A DNA stretch of 64,000 bases, taken from contig NZ_FNGH01000008.1 in assembly GCF_900102875.1 (NCBI RefSeq), positions 1 through 64,000 of the forward strand, given 5' to 3'. Source of the stretch: Franzmannia pantelleriensis. GTDB lineage: Bacteria; Pseudomonadota; Gammaproteobacteria; Pseudomonadales; Halomonadaceae. This document shows positions 41,838 to 50,718 of the stretch, one piece after another (position 1 is the stretch's first letter; every line of letters starts with the position of its first letter). A program made the position numbers and the translations under genes. A model generated the notes under the pieces. It was not told the DNA's origin. It saw nothing but the letters and a program-made list of their open reading frames with translations, and ran no database searches.

Positions 41838-43577
41838 ATGGTTTATACCGTTGCCGTGTTATTCAGCCTCGTCGGCTACTTCATCATCGGTAACCTCGCT
41901 GGTCGCCGGGTCAAGAATCTCGACGACTATCTGGTCGCGGGGCGCAACGCTCCCACATTGATGATCCTGGGCACCCTGGTTGCCAGCTATCTGAGTACCA
42001 GTGCCTTCCTCGGCGAGACCGGTTTCGCCTATCAGGGCTACCCCTTCGTCATGCTGATCTTTGCCGCCATCAGCACCGCCGGCTGCCTGCTCGGCGCGCT
42101 GGTATTCGGGCGCTATCTGCGCCGCAGTGAGGCAATGACGGTGCCTGAGTTCTTCGGCAAACGCTTCGCCTCCAGGCGGGTCCAAATGATCGCCGGGCTG
42201 ACCACTGTCGTCGGGTTGGGCGCCTATCTGCTGGGGGTGATGCAGGGCGCCGGCATCATGTTCGAGGAACTCACCGGGCTACCCTACTGGACCGGGTTGG
42301 TACTGGTGTGGCTTACCTACACCAGCTTCATTCTCTACTCCGGCTCCCAGGGCGTGGTGCTCACCGACACCATCATGTTCTTGATTTTCTCCATCGCGGC
42401 AGTCGGGGGCTCACTCTATATCATCAGCGATCTCGGCGGCTGGTCGGGGGTGATCGAAGGGCTACTGGCACAGCGTGACAAGCCCGACATCGCACTGTGG
42501 CACGGTGTGATAGAGGGCGAGGGGGCAGCCTTTTCCTCTCCCGGCGAGGCGCTGATCTGGGGGCTGACGCTGGGGCTGGTGTGGGCGACGGTGCTGGCGG
42601 CCAGTCCGTGGCAGTCGAGCCGCTACCTGATGGCGCGTAACGAGCACGTGGTCATGCGCTCGGCGATGCTCACGGCGGTGGTGCTGGCGATCTTCTATGC
42701 GCTGATGATGATGACCGGTGCGGCGATCAACCTGTATGACCCGACGCTCGACGGCGAACGCGCCATGGTGTGGGCGGCGCTCAACGTACTACCGGTTTGG
42801 CTCGGGGTGGTCATCCTGACGGGCGTGTTTGCCGCCGGTCTCTCGTCTTGCTCGACCTTTCTGTCAATCATCGGCTTCAGCCTTGCCCACGACATACTGC
42901 CCGCTTCCCGCGGCGAGCGTAGTGCCATGCGTGCCAGCCGTATCGGCGTGTTGGCGGCTGGGCTGGTGGCACTGCTGCTTGCACTCTTCCAGCCTCCGGC
43001 GGTAATGGCGGTGGTGTGGTTTGCCGCAACCCTGTTCGCCTCTTCCTGGGGACCGGTGGCGCTCATGAGCATCTGGAGCCGTCGGATCACTGCTGCTGGT
43101 GCGAGCTGGGGGCTAGGCGTCGGCTTCGTTGGCAACCTGATATTGTCGCTTATGGTGCAGGCCGAGTGGCTGTCGCTGCCGGTTTACCTCCACCCGGTGG
43201 TGCTGAGCACCCTGGCTGCCTTGGCAGCGATCGTGGTGGCCTCCCGGCTGAGCAGCGTCAGCCAGGCGGAGCGCGACTACCTTGCCTTTCTGCATCGTAG
43301 CCCGGTGCAGAACGAGCATGGTTGGGCGTTGGTAACCCGCCGTGTGGCTGTCGTGACCATGCTGGCCGGAGTCGGCACGGGGCTCTTCCTGTGGTGGCAG
43401 TATGCCGATTCTCTGGCGACCCTGGCCGCGCGCTTCGCGGTCACCGAAGGGGCGGTCACCGGTGCCTATTTGCTGGCAGTGGGATGCGGCACCATGCTGG
43501 TTATCGCAGGGGCGGTGGGTTTCTGGCTGGTGCGCGCGCGTCGGGCGGAAGCTGCAAGCGCCTCGATGAGCAAGTAG
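41838..43577 (+). CDS. Sodium:solute symporter (SSS family)
   Basis: The 579-residue protein has 13 or more hydrophobic segments. SSS marks: AGRNAPTLMILGTLVASYLS near the N-terminus, GFAYQGYPFVM, and LTGVFAAGLSSCSTFLSIIG (the SSS motif with Na+-site Ser residues). It imports an organic solute by Na+ coupling, fitting a halophile. The start at 41838 follows AGGTGA; the in-frame GTG at 41826 has none. Substrate unknown. Confidence 0.87.
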   Translation: MVYTVAVLFSLVGYFIIGNLAGRRVKNLDDYLVAGRNAPTLMILGTLVASYLSTSAFLGETGFAYQGYPFVMLIFAAISTAGCLLGALVFGRYLRRSEAMTVPEFFGKRFASRRVQMIAGLTTVVGLGAYLLGVMQGAGIMFEELTGLPYWTGLVLVWLTYTSFILYSGSQGVVLTDTIMFLIFSIAAVGGSLYIISDLGGWSGVIEGLLAQRDKPDIALWHGVIEGEGAAFSSPGEALIWGLTLGLVWATVLAASPWQSSRYLMARNEHVVMRSAMLTAVVLAIFYALMMMTGAAINLYDPTLDGERAMVWAALNVLPVWLGVVILTGVFAAGLSSCSTFLSIIGFSLAHDILPASRGERSAMRASRIGVLAAGLVALLLALFQPPAVMAVVWFAATLFASSWGPVALMSIWSRRITAAGASWGLGVGFVGNLILSLMVQAEWLSLPVYLHPVVLSTLAALAAIVVASRLSSVSQAERDYLAFLHRSPVQNEHGWALVTRRVAVVTMLAGVGTGLFLWWQYADSLATLAARFAVTEGAVTGAYLLAVGCGTMLVIAGAVGFWLVRARRAEAASASMSK

Positions 43578-43674
43578 CCCAGGACGGCTCGCTTGGCGCT
43601 ACCGGTCAGTGTGCTCTACCTCGTGTGTGGCCTGGCTCTGCTGCGTACGGTGGGCTACTGAGCGACGACCATGA

Positions 43675-43697
43675 CAAGGCCCGCTAGGCGGGCCTTG
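43675..43697. terminator. Bidirectional hairpin between symporter and TonB receptor genes
   Basis: CAAGGCCCGC and GCGGGCCTTG form a perfect 10-bp stem with a TAG loop between two convergent genes. No long T-run follows on the plus strand. Confidence 0.75.
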
Positions 43698-43759
43698 TCG
43701 TATGTCCTGCGGATAGAAATCGTTGCTCAAAAGGCGCCGTTGCCGTTTTAAAACAAGGA

Positions 43760-45967
43760 TTAGAACGAGTAGGTGAGCGTCGTGGTGGCGTTGAGGGGCT
43801 CGCCGTAGACGCCGTAGCCGTCGAAGTAGCTGTAATAGGTCTCGTCGAACAGGTTGTTGATATTGACCTGCATGGCGAGCTGCGGAGTGAACTGATAACG
43901 CCCGAACAGGCTGGCCAGAGTGTAGCTGCCCTGGTCGATGCGCTGGGGGCCATTGGGTCCAGCAGCGTTGGCGACGAAGGTGTGACTCTGCCAGTTGAGG
44001 CCGCCGCCAACCGTCAATGGTTGCCACTGAGGAACGCGATAGCTGGAGAACAGCTTGACCTGGGTGCGCGGCCGATCGGTGCTGTAGGGGCCATCGGCAT
44101 CGGTGGCGGTGTAGTGGGTGGCGCCGACGGTCATGTCCAGGTCGCGGGTGAGCGCGCCGCTCACTTCGACGTCTACGCCACGGCTCACCACGCCCCGCGC
44201 TGCGTGATAGGTGGTTTGGGTCGCGCCCGGAGCGAGCGGATCGGCCTGGGCGACGTTGTCCTGCTCGATGCGGAACACCGACAGTGAGGCATTCAATAGG
44301 CCATCGAGCCAGGCCGCCTTGAGCCCTGTTTCGTAGTTCTTGCCGACGATCGGGTCGAGGAAGCGCCCGCTGGCGTCACGGTACTCCTGAGGTTGGAAAA
44401 TCTCGGTGTAGCTGGCAAAGACAGACCAGGTATCGTCGATGTCGTAGATCAAGCCGCCGTAGGGCGTGATCTCATTCTGCGCTTGGGCGTCGGTGCCACC
44501 TGCGGCGGTCCAGCTACTGCCGCTCCAGTCGCTGTGGCGTGCGCCGAGGATCAGCGTCAGCGGGTCAGCCAGCGACAAGCGTGCAGCGCTATAGACGGCT
44601 TTCTGGCGCACGCTGGTACCTTCCGAGGGAGCGAAGTCGGGCCACTGCTGCTCGGGAGTTAAGCCATCCCAGCGGTTGAAATTACCCGGATCGAATCCCG
44701 CCGTGAAGGTGTTCTCGTAGTCGTTGGTTTGCTCGCTGTAGCTGCCGCCGATGACCAGCTCGTGCTGTCGGCCGAGCAGGCTGAACGGGCCGCTGGCATA
44801 GACGTCGACCGCATCCACTTCCCGCTCACCGCGATTCCAGCCGGTGAAATAGTACATGCCCTGGCCGCTGGCGCGATCAGGAAAGCCGTAGGGATAAGCA
44901 AGCTTGGAGTCCAGGTTGGTCACGGCGTGGGTCGCTGCGCCGCGCAGGGTCCAGTCGTTGGCGAAGCGGTGCTCGACGTCGGCGAAGACCTTCTCCGACT
45001 CCCGGTCGTTGTAGGACCAGTCCGGTGCCACGCTGAAGGAGCGGGAGTAGTGGGTTTCGCCGCCGTCGGCATACCACAGTGGTAAGCCACCCCAGGTAGG
45101 CGATGAGTGACGTCCGCGGTGATAGTCGTAGCCTACCGAGAGGGTGGTGTGCTCAGTGACGTCGGCATCGATCACCGCATAGCCGAACTTGGTACGCTCG
45201 CTAAAACGGTCGAGGTGAGAATCGCCCTCCTCATAGCCGCCGATAAAGCGGGCGCGTACATCCCCGGACTGAGTGAGCGGGGTGGTGACGTCGGCCACCG
45301 TGCCGTGCTGGTTCCAACGTCCCAGCGAGCCCGACAGCGAACCGGTGAGTTCCCGGCTATTGGCTCGCTTGCGGACGAAGTTTACCGACGCGCCGGGATT
45401 ACCTGCCCCGGTCAAAAGGCCGTTGGCTCCACGCACCACTTCGACACGATCATAGATTGCCGCATTGAGCGCGCCTTCACCGAAGTCCCAGCGGTTGTCG
45501 GTATTGAGCGTGGGCAGACCATCATACTGGAAGCTATTGATCCGAAAGCCGCGGGAGAAGAAGCTGACTCGACTACTGTCGATCTGGCGAGCGGAGACAC
45601 CAGTGGTATTGGCGAGTACGTCCTCGACGGTGCGCAGGTTCTGGTCCGAGATGCGCTGCTCGGTGATGATGCTGAGCGCTTGCGGAATCTCCTTCGGGCT
45701 CAAGTCGAAGCGGGTGCCGGCACTGGTACTGCGGCGGGTATAGCCGACGTTCTCGTAGAGATTCTCTCCGGTGACGGTCACTGTCTCCAGTGACGTCGTG
45801 TCGTCTGCGCTGTCGGACTGTGCCAGCGCGCCGCTCGAGGCGCCAAGCGTGGCCGCGAGAAACGCAATGAGTGAAACATGGCGCCAGGCGCGGAGTGAGG
45901 TAACCACCGAGCGCTTGGCCATCGGCTGCTGAGTCATGCTCCCGGCATGACGCGACGAGGTTTTCAT
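43760..45967 (-). CDS. TonB-dependent siderophore receptor (FhuE/FpvA-like)
   Basis: The 735-residue outer-membrane receptor has a long signal peptide ending SGALA at about 49. It then has the plug domain (EIPQALSIITEQRISDQNLR, VEDVLANTTGVSARQIDSSR, DRVEVVRGANGLLTGAGNPG) and a 22-strand barrel ending in TTLTYSF with the C-terminal Phe of outer-membrane proteins. This is the TonB-siderophore subclass for ferric hydroxamate or pyoverdine-like ligands. Start follows AAGGGATCACA. Tandem Fur boxes lie upstream, so iron starvation should induce it. Confidence 0.92.
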   Translation of the reverse strand: MKTSSRHAGSMTQQPMAKRSVVTSLRAWRHVSLIAFLAATLGASSGALAQSDSADDTTSLETVTVTGENLYENVGYTRRSTSAGTRFDLSPKEIPQALSIITEQRISDQNLRTVEDVLANTTGVSARQIDSSRVSFFSRGFRINSFQYDGLPTLNTDNRWDFGEGALNAAIYDRVEVVRGANGLLTGAGNPGASVNFVRKRANSRELTGSLSGSLGRWNQHGTVADVTTPLTQSGDVRARFIGGYEEGDSHLDRFSERTKFGYAVIDADVTEHTTLSVGYDYHRGRHSSPTWGGLPLWYADGGETHYSRSFSVAPDWSYNDRESEKVFADVEHRFANDWTLRGAATHAVTNLDSKLAYPYGFPDRASGQGMYYFTGWNRGEREVDAVDVYASGPFSLLGRQHELVIGGSYSEQTNDYENTFTAGFDPGNFNRWDGLTPEQQWPDFAPSEGTSVRQKAVYSAARLSLADPLTLILGARHSDWSGSSWTAAGGTDAQAQNEITPYGGLIYDIDDTWSVFASYTEIFQPQEYRDASGRFLDPIVGKNYETGLKAAWLDGLLNASLSVFRIEQDNVAQADPLAPGATQTTYHAARGVVSRGVDVEVSGALTRDLDMTVGATHYTATDADGPYSTDRPRTQVKLFSSYRVPQWQPLTVGGGLNWQSHTFVANAAGPNGPQRIDQGSYTLASLFGRYQFTPQLAMQVNINNLFDETYYSYFDGYGVYGEPLNATTTLTYSF

Positions 45968-46035
45968 TGTGATCCCTTGTTACGCCTCGTGGGCGCTTGT
46001 TTATTGATCTGCGGGTAAACAAGAAAGGAATCATC

Positions 46036-46079
46036 TGAGAATGGTTATGATATGTCAATGATCATGAGAATCGTTAGCA
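46036..46079 (-). promoter_or_regulatory. Tandem Fur boxes upstream of the siderophore receptor
   Basis: Three overlapping 7-1-7 sites resemble TGATAATNATTATCA: TGAGAATGGTTATGA (46036-46050; 12 of 14 matches), TGTCAATGATCATGA (46053-46067; 10 of 14) and TGAGAATCGTTAGCA (46065-46079; 11 of 14). They lie 69-112 bases upstream of the receptor start. Binding is inferred from the pattern. Confidence 0.7.
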
Positions 46080-46171
46080 AAAATGCCAGTTGCCGTCCCT
46101 CTCGACCTCTTATGTGACGAGCTTGGCATGCTAGGCTACTCCTCCCATTGATCCTCAAAGGCACTCCCTCC

Positions 46172-46621
46172 TTGCGAACCGATAGCCGTCTTTCCCGAAT
46201 GCTGCATGTGCTGCTGCATATGGCGCGTCAGGATGGTCCCATCACGTCTGAACAGATCGGCGTGATGCTCGGCACCAATGCTGCTGTGGTGCGACGCACC
46301 ATGGCGGGCCTGCGCAAGGCGGGCTACGTGGGCGCCGAGAAAGGCCGCAACGGTGGCTGGCGGATTGGCTGTGACCTCAACCGTGTTACCTTGCTGGACG
46401 TGCACCATGCCGTCGGCGGGCCGCGCATCTTCGCTATCGGCACTGACCGGGAAAATCCCGATTGCGTGGTCGAGCAGGTGGTCAACGAGGCGATCTTCGA
46501 TGCCATGCGTGAAGCGGAGGCATTGCTGATCGAGCGCCTGGGCTCGGTAACACTGGCCGAGCTGGCGAGCCAGTTCGACGAGATCGCCACTCGGCAAGGC
46601 TATCGGTTCCCCGCACACTGA
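46172..46621 (+). CDS. Rrf2 family transcriptional regulator
   Basis: The 149-residue protein has the Rrf2 winged helix: RTDSRLSRMLHVLLHMARQD and PITSEQIGVMLGTNAAVVRR, then the wing GYVGAEKGRNGGWRIG. It lacks the three-Cys Fe-S pattern of IscR, so it senses by other means. Start at the TTG of 46172 is chosen since RTDSRLS is the usual beginning; 46148 is an alternative. It lies directly upstream of a flavin reductase-like gene and a dyad probably bound by it. Confidence 0.8.
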   Translation: MRTDSRLSRMLHVLLHMARQDGPITSEQIGVMLGTNAAVVRRTMAGLRKAGYVGAEKGRNGGWRIGCDLNRVTLLDVHHAVGGPRIFAIGTDRENPDCVVEQVVNEAIFDAMREAEALLIERLGSVTLAELASQFDEIATRQGYRFPAH

Positions 46622-46661
46622 GGGAGAGCGGCACGAGAGCATTGACGCTTGCGTCTTTTAG

Positions 46662-46680
46662 TGTATCAATTAAAGATACA
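46662..46680 (+). promoter_or_regulatory. Inverted repeat TGTATC-N7-GATACA, likely Rrf2 operator
   Basis: The dyad lies 25 bases before the flavoprotein start and overlaps a plausible -10 region behind a TTGACG box at 46642. Perfect 6-base arms. Rrf2 regulators of the preceding type bind such dyads; binding here is inferred. Confidence 0.6.
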
Positions 46681-46704
46681 TTATATCTGGCAAGGAGGCA
46701 GGAC

Positions 46705-47604
46705 ATGACATTCGATGCGGTGATTGTCGGTGGCAGCTATGCGGGGATGGCGGCGGGGCTGCAACTGGCGCGGGCGAGACGGCGGGTGCTGATGGTGGAT
46801 GCGGGTGAGCCGCGCAACCGCTTTGCCTCCCACTCCCACGGGTTTCTGTCCCAGGATGGCACGCCACCCGCTGAGATCGCAGCCGACGCACGCGGCCAAC
46901 TGATGGAGTACCTGACGGTGGAGTGGCGCTCGGGCAGGGTGACGTCGGTTGGCGGCGAGGCGGACCGCTTCACGATCGGCCTCGCCGATGGAGACACTTA
47001 CCAGGCGCGCCGCATCATTCTGGCGGCGGGGGTGAGTGATGAGCTGCCGGCGATTCCCGGGTTGGCCGAGCAGTGGGGGAAGCGTGTCTTTCACTGCCCC
47101 TACTGCCACGGCTATGAGCTAGGTCAGACGGCTATCGGGGTGCTGGCATCCTCCGATATGGCGATGCATCACGCCTTGATGCTGCCGGACTGGGGCACCA
47201 CCACGCTGTTCTTGAACGCTGCCTTCGAGCCAACGGCGGAGCAGTTGGCCCAGTTGGACGCGCGCGGTACCGGTATCGAACGAGGTGTGGTGACGCGTCT
47301 TCAGACTGGGCGAGGCGAGAGGGTCGAGGTGGTACTGAGCGATGGGCGCCAGGTCCCGCTTGCTGGCTTGTTCGTGGCGCCGCGGTTGCATCTAAGCCCG
47401 TTGGTGGAGGACGTTGGCTGTGAGCTGGAAGAGACGCCGATGGGCAGTGTCATCAAGACCGATGCGATGCAGGCAACCTCGATCCCCGGCATCTTCGCCT
47501 GCGGCGATATCGCCCGTGCGGCAGGTTCGGTGACCTTCGCCGTCGCCGATGGGGCCATGGCCGGGTTGTCTGCGCACCGCTCGCTGATGTTTGGCCTGTC
47601 CTAG
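46705..47604 (+). CDS. Thioredoxin-reductase-like NAD(P)/FAD oxidoreductase
   Basis: The 299-residue flavoprotein has FAD-binding VIVGGSYAGMAAGLQLARAR, the redox segment RVFHCPYCHGYELGQTAIGV (C-x2-C, here Cys-Pro-Tyr-Cys rather than the Cys-Ala-Thr-Cys of TrxB) and the C-terminal FAD site GIFACGDIARAAGSVTFAVA. The NADPH motif between them is weak (GVLASSDMAMHHAL rather than GGGxA), so it may use another donor. It is paired with Rrf2. Start follows AAGGAGGCAGGAC. Confidence 0.85.
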   Translation: MTFDAVIVGGSYAGMAAGLQLARARRRVLMVDAGEPRNRFASHSHGFLSQDGTPPAEIAADARGQLMEYLTVEWRSGRVTSVGGEADRFTIGLADGDTYQARRIILAAGVSDELPAIPGLAEQWGKRVFHCPYCHGYELGQTAIGVLASSDMAMHHALMLPDWGTTTLFLNAAFEPTAEQLAQLDARGTGIERGVVTRLQTGRGERVEVVLSDGRQVPLAGLFVAPRLHLSPLVEDVGCELEETPMGSVIKTDAMQATSIPGIFACGDIARAAGSVTFAVADGAMAGLSAHRSLMFGLS

Positions 47605-47663
47605 CCCGGCTCAGCGTGTGCGGCCTTGCGATGGCCGGGAGGGGTAGTGGTGGATTGGAGTGT

Positions 47664-47677
47664 TATGTTATAACATA
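47664..47677 (+). promoter_or_regulatory. Zur box TATGTTATAACATA in front of zur
   Basis: A perfect 14-bp palindrome 46 bases upstream of the zur start, matching the core of gammaproteobacterial Zur sites (GTTATANNNTATAAC-like). It implies autoregulation of zur and its downstream GTPase gene. Confidence 0.82.
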
Positions 47678-47722
47678 GGTTTCGAGGTAGCAGTACGACT
47701 CCATCCATTCACGGAAGCCACC

Positions 47723-48142
47723 ATGCCGTTGACCGCCAACCAGCAGCGCGTGCTCGAGGTGTTACGCAGCGCCGAGGCTCCTTTGGGAGCCTATGCCCTG
47801 CTCGAGCGACTGAGCGGTCATGGGTTCTCGGCGCCGACCCAAGTCTATCGTGCGCTGGACGTGCTGATTCGCCACGGCTTGGCCCATCGCTTGGAGACAT
47901 TGAATGCCTATGTCGCCTGCCGACTCAAGGAGTGTCGCCAGGGGGTGACGGTATTTGCCATCTGCGACGACTGCGGAAATATCGATGAGCTCATCGATAA
48001 CGCCTTGAACTCGAGTCTGGGGCATCTGGTCGAGCGCCGTGATTTCTCTCCCGGCAGCACGACCATCGAGATCCATGGCACCTGCTCGCAGTGTGCCGCG
48101 GCGCTTCCCGAATCCACTCGCCCCTCGAAGGTGAAATCATGA
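47723..48142 (+). CDS. zur: Zinc uptake regulator Zur (Fur family)
   Basis: The 139-residue protein has the Fur winged helix (NQQRVLEVLRSAEAPLGAYA; TQVYRALDVLIRHGLAHRLE). Structural zinc Cys pairs lie in ICDDCGNID and GTCSQCAAAL, with RLKECRQ upstream. Zur represses zinc-import and zinc-sparing genes when zinc is bound. The start at 47723 follows GGAAGCCACC. It overlaps the GTPase gene by 4 bases (ATGA). The Zur box upstream indicates self-control. Confidence 0.88.
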   Translation: MPLTANQQRVLEVLRSAEAPLGAYALLERLSGHGFSAPTQVYRALDVLIRHGLAHRLETLNAYVACRLKECRQGVTVFAICDDCGNIDELIDNALNSSLGHLVERRDFSPGSTTIEIHGTCSQCAAALPESTRPSKVKS

Positions 48143-49251
48143 ACCAAGGCGTATTTGGCCAGGACAGTAAGTTGCCCGTCACCGTGCTGACCGGTTTTCT
48201 CGGCAGTGGCAAGACCACGCTGCTCAACTGCCTGGTTCGTCAGCCCGCCATGCAGGGCGCGCTGGTGGTGATCAACGAATTTGGCGATATCGGCCTGGAT
48301 CATCGGCTGCTCGCCGAGAGCGACGAGCATAGCGTCGTGGAAATGAGCAGCGGTTGCCTGTGCTGCACCATTCGCGGCGATTTGAGCCGTACCGTACAGG
48401 AGGCCAGCGAAGCCCTCGAGCGGGAAGGCAGTGAGCCGTTTACGCGGGTAATCATCGAGACCACCGGGCTGGCCGATCCGGCCCCGATTCTGCATACCCT
48501 GATGACCGACCACTGGTTGGCGCATCGCTTCTTCATGGATGGCGTGATCTGCCTGGTGGATGGCGCCAATGGGGTCTCGACCCTGAACGCCCACCGCGAG
48601 TCTCAGCGCCAGGCGGCGGTGGCCGACCGCCTGCTGATTACCAAGACCGATCTGGTCGACGAGGAGCAGTTGTCGCGTCTTGCCAGCCAGTTGGCGACGA
48701 TCAACCCCGCCGCTGAGCAGTTGCAGGTGCGGCATGGCGATCTGCCAGCCGAGTATGTCACCGGAGAGGGCTTGCCTGATGGGCGTTATTCGGCAGAGCG
48801 CTGGCTGGGGGCTGCCTCGTATCAGCAGGTCGCGTCGACTCCCGGTCTGACGCCTCCTGATAGCGGCTCCCTGGTGTCGATGATGCAGCCTGCTGGCGCC
48901 TCGGGCCATGGTCATGCCAACCTCAGCCGTCACGGCGAGCAGATCCGCACGTTCTGCTTCAGCGTTGAGGATCCCATTCCCGCCGAGCTGCTCGAGGATT
49001 GGCTGGATCTGTTGATGTCACTACTGGGTGAGAAGATCCTGCGCGTAAAGGCCATCGTCAAGCTGGTCGGCCGCGAGAAACCGCTGGCACTGCACGGGGT
49101 GCAGCATATCTTTCACCCCCCCGAGCCGCTGCCGGTGGAGGCCTGCCGCGACGGCGTCTCGCGCTTCGTCTTCATCACCAATGGTGTGACGCCCGAGGCG
49201 GTGACGCAGCTCTTCGACTACTTCCAACCCGCAACGGCACAAGCCAACTGA
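48139..49251 (+). CDS. COG0523 G3E GTPase in the zur operon (ZigA-type)
   Basis: The 370-residue zinc-chaperone GTPase has Walker A TGFLGSGKTTLLN, CxCC in SGCLCCTIRGDL, TTGLADPAP, TKTDLV and a His-containing loop (GASGHGHANLSRHGEQ) before the CobW_C domain (IVKLVGREKPLALHGVQHIF). ZigA-like proteins supply zinc to enzymes when zinc is scarce. The overlap with zur shows co-expression. It differs from the WD40-linked COG0523 at 12374, so the window holds two distinct paralogues. Confidence 0.9.
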   Translation: MNQGVFGQDSKLPVTVLTGFLGSGKTTLLNCLVRQPAMQGALVVINEFGDIGLDHRLLAESDEHSVVEMSSGCLCCTIRGDLSRTVQEASEALEREGSEPFTRVIIETTGLADPAPILHTLMTDHWLAHRFFMDGVICLVDGANGVSTLNAHRESQRQAAVADRLLITKTDLVDEEQLSRLASQLATINPAAEQLQVRHGDLPAEYVTGEGLPDGRYSAERWLGAASYQQVASTPGLTPPDSGSLVSMMQPAGASGHGHANLSRHGEQIRTFCFSVEDPIPAELLEDWLDLLMSLLGEKILRVKAIVKLVGREKPLALHGVQHIFHPPEPLPVEACRDGVSRFVFITNGVTPEAVTQLFDYFQPATAQAN

Positions 49252-49274
49252 GCGGGGACCGGCGCCCCCGCTGC

Positions 49275-49391
49275 TCAGGACAGCAGTGGCATGCCGGTCA
49301 TGGCCTGCCGGGTCAGCCAGCCGAGCCCTATAACCAGTAACAGCACCAGGACGATTGCCATTAGTCCCTGGGAAACAGGGAGTCGTGGCAT
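49275..49391 (-). CDS. 38-residue membrane peptide divergent from the Zur box
   Basis: The frame reads MPRLPVSQGLMAIVLVLLLV and then IGLGWLTRQAMTGMPLLS: one transmembrane helix (about 9-26), short polar ends. Start at 49391 has GGAAG about 8 bases before. The Zur box at 49424-49437 lies 33 bases upstream, so zinc could control it as well as the operon on the other strand. Too short for routine annotation. It could be a small subunit or regulator of a transporter; function unknown. Confidence 0.5.
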   Translation of the reverse strand: MPRLPVSQGLMAIVLVLLLVIGLGWLTRQAMTGMPLLS

Positions 49392-49423
49392 GCAGCGCTT
49401 CCAGAGGTAAAACATAAAAAAGT

Positions 49424-49437
49424 TATGTTATAACATA
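49424..49437. promoter_or_regulatory. Zur box TATGTTATAACATA, divergent promoter
   Basis: Perfect 14-bp palindrome, identical to the one at 47664. It ends only 7 bases before the ATG of the 91-residue gene on the plus strand and 33 bases before the small peptide on the minus strand. Confidence 0.85.
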
Positions 49438-49444
49438 TATATTC

Positions 49445-49720
49445 ATGAACAGATTACCGCTAGAAGATATCGCCTCGGCTCCCGCTAAGCGGCTCGGCAC
49501 GCTGAGCTGGGTCGGCATCCTGGCCACCCCCCATAGCCAGCGCAGCCAGGCGCATCTCTCGCTGCGCCTGGCCGACGGGCTGGATGAGCTGCCGTTGTTG
49601 GGCGCGGTCGAGCGCGGCCTGGGCACAGCGCTACGGACCGCGGTCAAGCGTATCGACGAGCAGGCCTTCGCTCTGGCCAACGGCCAGCACCTGATGTTCT
49701 GCGAGGAGTGCGAATGTTGA
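49445..49720 (+). CDS. 91-residue protein of unknown function in the zinc-starvation operon
   Basis: The protein has no membrane segment and ends with a possible metal site FCEECEC. A middle stretch reads [21 protein letters not shown] recognise no family. The ATG lies just 7 bases from the Zur box with no ribosome site, so it may be read from a leaderless mRNA. It overlaps the transporter start by 7 bases. The Cys-rich tail next to a zinc transporter candidate suggests metal handling. Confidence 0.65.
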   Translation: MNRLPLEDIASAPAKRLGTLSWVGILATPHSQRSQAHLSLRLADGLDELPLLGAVERGLGTALRTAVKRIDEQAFALANGQHLMFCEECEC

Positions 49721-50706
49721 AGCGACTGGGCTACCTGGCTGGTCTCGGCACCTCTTGGCTGCTGCTGGGTGGCATGGCAGCGGGGGCCGCCATCGGCCAT
49801 GCTCTGCCGGTTGCTGGCCAGTGGCTGGGTGAGCACATGGATGCGACCCTGATGCTGCTTATCGTGCTGCTGCTGTTCGGAGTGCGCTTCGACGTCATCG
49901 TCAGGGCACTGGGCAACCTGCGCTTCATTGGTATCGCGCTGGCGCTCAACTTCGTGGTGATTCCTGCCCTGGGGTATGCCATCGCCTCCTCCTTCCTGCA
50001 CGCCAACCCCCTGTTCATGGTCGGGCTCACGATCTACTTCATGGCCCCCTGCACCGACTGGTTCCTGGGCTTTACCCGGCTGGCCGACGGCGACGTGGCG
50101 CTGGGTACGGCGCTGATGCCGATCAATATGCTGGTGCAGCTGCTGCTCTATCCGCTCTACCTGTACCTCGTCACCTACCAGGTGGTGCCGGTTGAGAGCA
50201 CGCTGATCGTCACTACCTTGCTGCAGTGGTTCCTGCTGCCGCTGGCAGTAGCGGTGGTCGCGCACCTAGTGTTGCGCCGGTGGCTCGGCGCGGATCGCTT
50301 CGCTCATTTGCTGGCGTGGAGCGACCGACTCACCCCCTGGGTGGTGGCGCTGCTGGTGGCGCAGATCTTCGCCGACAATATTGCCGTGATCCTCGAGCAC
50401 AGTGGCGTCTTTGGCCGGGTGCTGCTGGCGGTGTGCGTATTCTTCCTGGCGACCTTGCTGCTGGGGGAGTGGGTCAGTCGCCGGGCACGCTTGGCCTATC
50501 CGGAGCATGCGCTGCTGACCATGACCACGGCGGCGCGCAATGCGCCGCTGATGCTCGCCGTGACCATGACCGCACTGCCGGAGCAGCCCCTGATCCATGC
50601 CGCCATCGTGATCGGCATGCTGCTCGAATTTCCTCACCTGACCCTACTGCGGCACCTGCTGCTCAACTCGAGACACCGCCTGGCCGGTAGCCGCCTTCAC
50701 CCTTGA
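49714..50706 (+). CDS. Bile-acid/arsenite-transporter (BASS/ACR3) superfamily membrane protein
   Basis: The 330-residue protein has about ten hydrophobic segments. Features of the superfamily include [20 protein letters not shown] and the discontinuous-helix segment [20 protein letters not shown] (conserved Pro-Cys-Thr), then [23 protein letters not shown]3 proteins export arsenite through a Cys in TM4; the APCTDW Cys is equivalent. There is no arsenic operon here. It sits behind a Zur box and before thrS, so a role in zinc movement is possible but inferred. Confidence 0.75.
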   Translation: MLKRLGYLAGLGTSWLLLGGMAAGAAIGHALPVAGQWLGEHMDATLMLLIVLLLFGVRFDVIVRALGNLRFIGIALALNFVVIPALGYAIASSFLHANPLFMVGLTIYFMAPCTDWFLGFTRLADGDVALGTALMPINMLVQLLLYPLYLYLVTYQVVPVESTLIVTTLLQWFLLPLAVAVVAHLVLRRWLGADRFAHLLAWSDRLTPWVVALLVAQIFADNIAVILEHSGVFGRVLLAVCVFFLATLLLGEWVSRRARLAYPEHALLTMTTAARNAPLMLAVTMTALPEQPLIHAAIVIGMLLEFPHLTLLRHLLLNSRHRLAGSRLHP

Positions 50707-50718
50707 TGAGCCTGACAC

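Noticed and set aside
47908-48933. 341-codon minus-strand frame over zur and the GTPase gene
   Set aside because: Shadow of two genes with full motif sets.
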